Assembly (NCBI GenBank): GCA_023935145.1
Contig: CM043704.1
Coordinates: 91,902,373-91,966,372, forward strand
From: Bretschneidera sinensis
Lineage: Eukaryota; Streptophyta; Magnoliopsida; Brassicales; Akaniaceae
Length of the DNA stretch: 64,000 bases
Direction of reading: 5' to 3'
The notes under the pieces were generated by a model, which saw nothing but the letters and a program-made list of their open reading frames with translations, was not told the origin of the DNA and did no database searches. Below, one piece after another: positions 62,500 through 64,000 of this stretch. Position 1 is the first letter of the stretch, and each line of letters begins with the position of its first letter. A program made the translations under genes and the position numbers.

Positions 62500-63180
62500 A
62501 GCTAGGTAGGGAGGGAGGGCGGTTGTCATTGTTTTCAATTTGTCTTGTGGGGAGGGAGAGAGAGAGGGTCATCGTTTTCGAATCCTCTAGAAGGAGGGAT
62601 TTGGGGGGGGGGGGGTGGAGAATAAGAGAGAGAGAGAGTCATAGTTCTTAAATCAGTTGTGGGGAGGGGAAGAGAAGAGAGGGAAGGAGGGAGGGTCAAT
62701 ATTTCCAAATCGTTTATGTGAGGGAGGGAGCGCCCATAGTTTTCAAATTTCCGGGGAGGGGGGTATAGAGAGAGGGCCATAATTTTCAAACTGTTCGTGG
62801 GTTGTTTCAGTCAATCCAATTTTTGGTTTACTTAAACTGTGGTTTTCTCATCCATCGTAAGTTGTAAGGAGGGAAGGAGGGTCATAGTTTTTAAATCGAA
62901 TGTGGAGTGTTTCAGTTAATCCAGTTTTTGGTTTTACTTAAAGTTTTGTTTGTCCATCTTGGTCATAGTTTTTGAATCATTTGTGGGGTGTCCATTAATC
63001 CAGTTTTTGGTTTACTTGTTTTAACAAAAAGTTTATTTTTTTTGGTTTACTTATACTTTGGTTTGTTCATCCATCCTTGGTTGTAAATCTTTTTTTTGAG
63101 AGAGAGAGAGTAATAGTTTTCAAATTTTCTGTGGGATGTTTCAGTTAATCCACTTTTCTACTTAAACTCTGCTTTTTTCT
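62500..63180. repeat. Degenerate G/A-rich minisatellite, intron 45
   Basis: About nine spaced copies of a core near TCATAGTTTTcAAATC.tTTGTGG (starts about 62524, 62568, 62638, 62694, 62731, 62777, 62881, 62963, 63109), separated in the first half by ggagggag/gagagaga tracts including a run of 12 G (62604-62615). From 62810 the spacer changes to tttcagttaatccagttttt and ttggtttactta units. Confidence 0.8.
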
Positions 63181-63384
63181 TCCATCTTTAGTTGTACTCC
63201 ATTCAGTTGCTCTGCAGTTGTGATTTTACTTTCAGACTCTTGTAAAACTGCAGTTTATTCTATGTTGACGTTACTTAAGCATCTTGAGAAACTTTTTGGT
63301 TATCCAGAACGTTTAAAAGTCAAGTAGTAAAAATCTATGAAATAATCAGTCACTCTTTCTATTTGCACTTTTTTATTCTAGATG

Positions 63385-64000
63385 TATTCGGTTGTATTCA
63401 AAGAAGGTTTCTTTGAGGAAATTTTGGGGACTTGGTTAGATGGGGTATTGTGAAACAACCATTGGAAAGAGGGGGATTAGGCCTCAATTCTCTCTTTTCA
63501 ACAAAGCTCTTTTAGGGAAATGGTTATAGAGATTCATGGTGGAGAGGTGTCATCTTTGGAGATGTGTGATTGTGGCCAAGTTTGGTGTGGAGTCACATGG
63601 GGAGGGGAGGTTATGGAGTCGGAGTTTGAAAATGTATCCGAAAAGGGTGGGATAGGTTTTTTCCTTGGGTTTATTTCTGGTGGGCAAGGGTTCGGCTTTG
63701 GCATGATACTTGGTGTGGAAATTCTCCCTTGAAAATCAAATTTCAATGAGTTTTTGCTCTTGTGCCTGATAAGGAAGCTGCATCTTCTTCTCCAATGAGA
63801 TGGTTTCTTGGGATGCACTTTCTTTTGAAATATCCATGATTGGGAACTTGAGAGCGTTGGGAAGTTTTTTGAGGCTTTGTATGGTACTTGTCTTGTTTTG
63901 TCTAGAGAGGATTTGATTCGTTGGAAGGTTAATCGGGAAAAGAGCTTTGAGGTGAGTTCTTTTTATAATATCCTTTTTGAGGAACTTCCATTGGAATGTT
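63385..64000 (+). mobile_element. LINE fragment running off the window, intron 45
   Basis: Sense LINE beginning near CIQRRFL (63390: tgtattcaaagaaggtttct), GGLGLNSLFSTKLF and the SRFEVSSFYNILFEELPLEC part at the end. In the family order it starts just after RT and is cut by the window edge at zf-RVT. Confidence 0.82.

Noticed and set aside
1..64000. CRISPR arrays, bacterial operons, rRNA genes or organellar DNA
   Set aside because: None seen: spliceosomal introns, plant TOR and plant retroelements account for the structured parts, and no evenly spaced short repeats or rRNA-like text occur.

Overview
This is plant nuclear DNA, almost certainly from a eudicot. One very large, intron-rich, plus-strand gene occupies bases 7593 to 62327 and runs off the right edge. 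Its 45 recognisable exons join in frame into 2004 codons of the TARGET OF RAPAMYCIN (TOR) serine/threonine kinase: N-terminal HEAT repeats, the FAT domain and nearly all of the FRB domain. The kinase domain and FATC lie beyond base 64000. Every intron boundary used is GT...AG and every phase closes, so the model is well supported although no transcript was available. The species cannot be named from this window.

Layout. 1-7450 is AT-rich intergenic DNA with a probable solo LTR (460-2095) and a small non-autonomous LTR element on the minus strand (3330-5227). 7450-7592 is the probable TOR core promoter and leader, with a TATA-like box, telomere-box-like AAACCCTA motifs and two tiny upstream ORFs, one of which contains the start-stop element ATGTAA. 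From 7593 on, short exon clusters are separated by eleven large introns (about 1.6 to 9.9 kb) and many small ones (72 to 750 bp).

The big introns are large mainly because of transposable elements. The dominant one is a single plant L1-type LINE family, in both orientations, from a 5.6-kb near-full-length dead copy (45561-51131) down to scraps of 19-57 bp that carry only the 3' terminus. Its copies share a 3' hairpin (GCACC...GGTGC) and end in TTTACTTATcAAAA. Many insertions can be delimited to the base by target-site duplications (TSDs). Nesting is common: LINE in LINE (intron 4, intron 5, intron 15, intron 22), Copia in LINE (intron 24) and a TRIM-like element in LINE (intron 41). Other elements are a 2.65-kb non-autonomous LTR retrotransposon with an unidentified 116-codon ORF (intron 15), a related inverted solo LTR 30 bp away, a broken 4.5-kb Copia element (intron 24), a truncated Copia relative (intron 22), an hAT-like MITE (intron 32), a tRNA-derived SINE (intron 35) and a tRNA-like sequence (intron 26).

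No other host gene is supported. The remaining open frames of 60-200 codons are pieces of TOR exons read into introns, decayed LINE or LTR-element coding, or chance frames. TOR is the catalytic core of the TORC1 growth-control complex. The part seen here is the scaffold (HEAT, FAT) plus the FRB, the docking and gating helix bundle bound by FKBP12-rapamycin.
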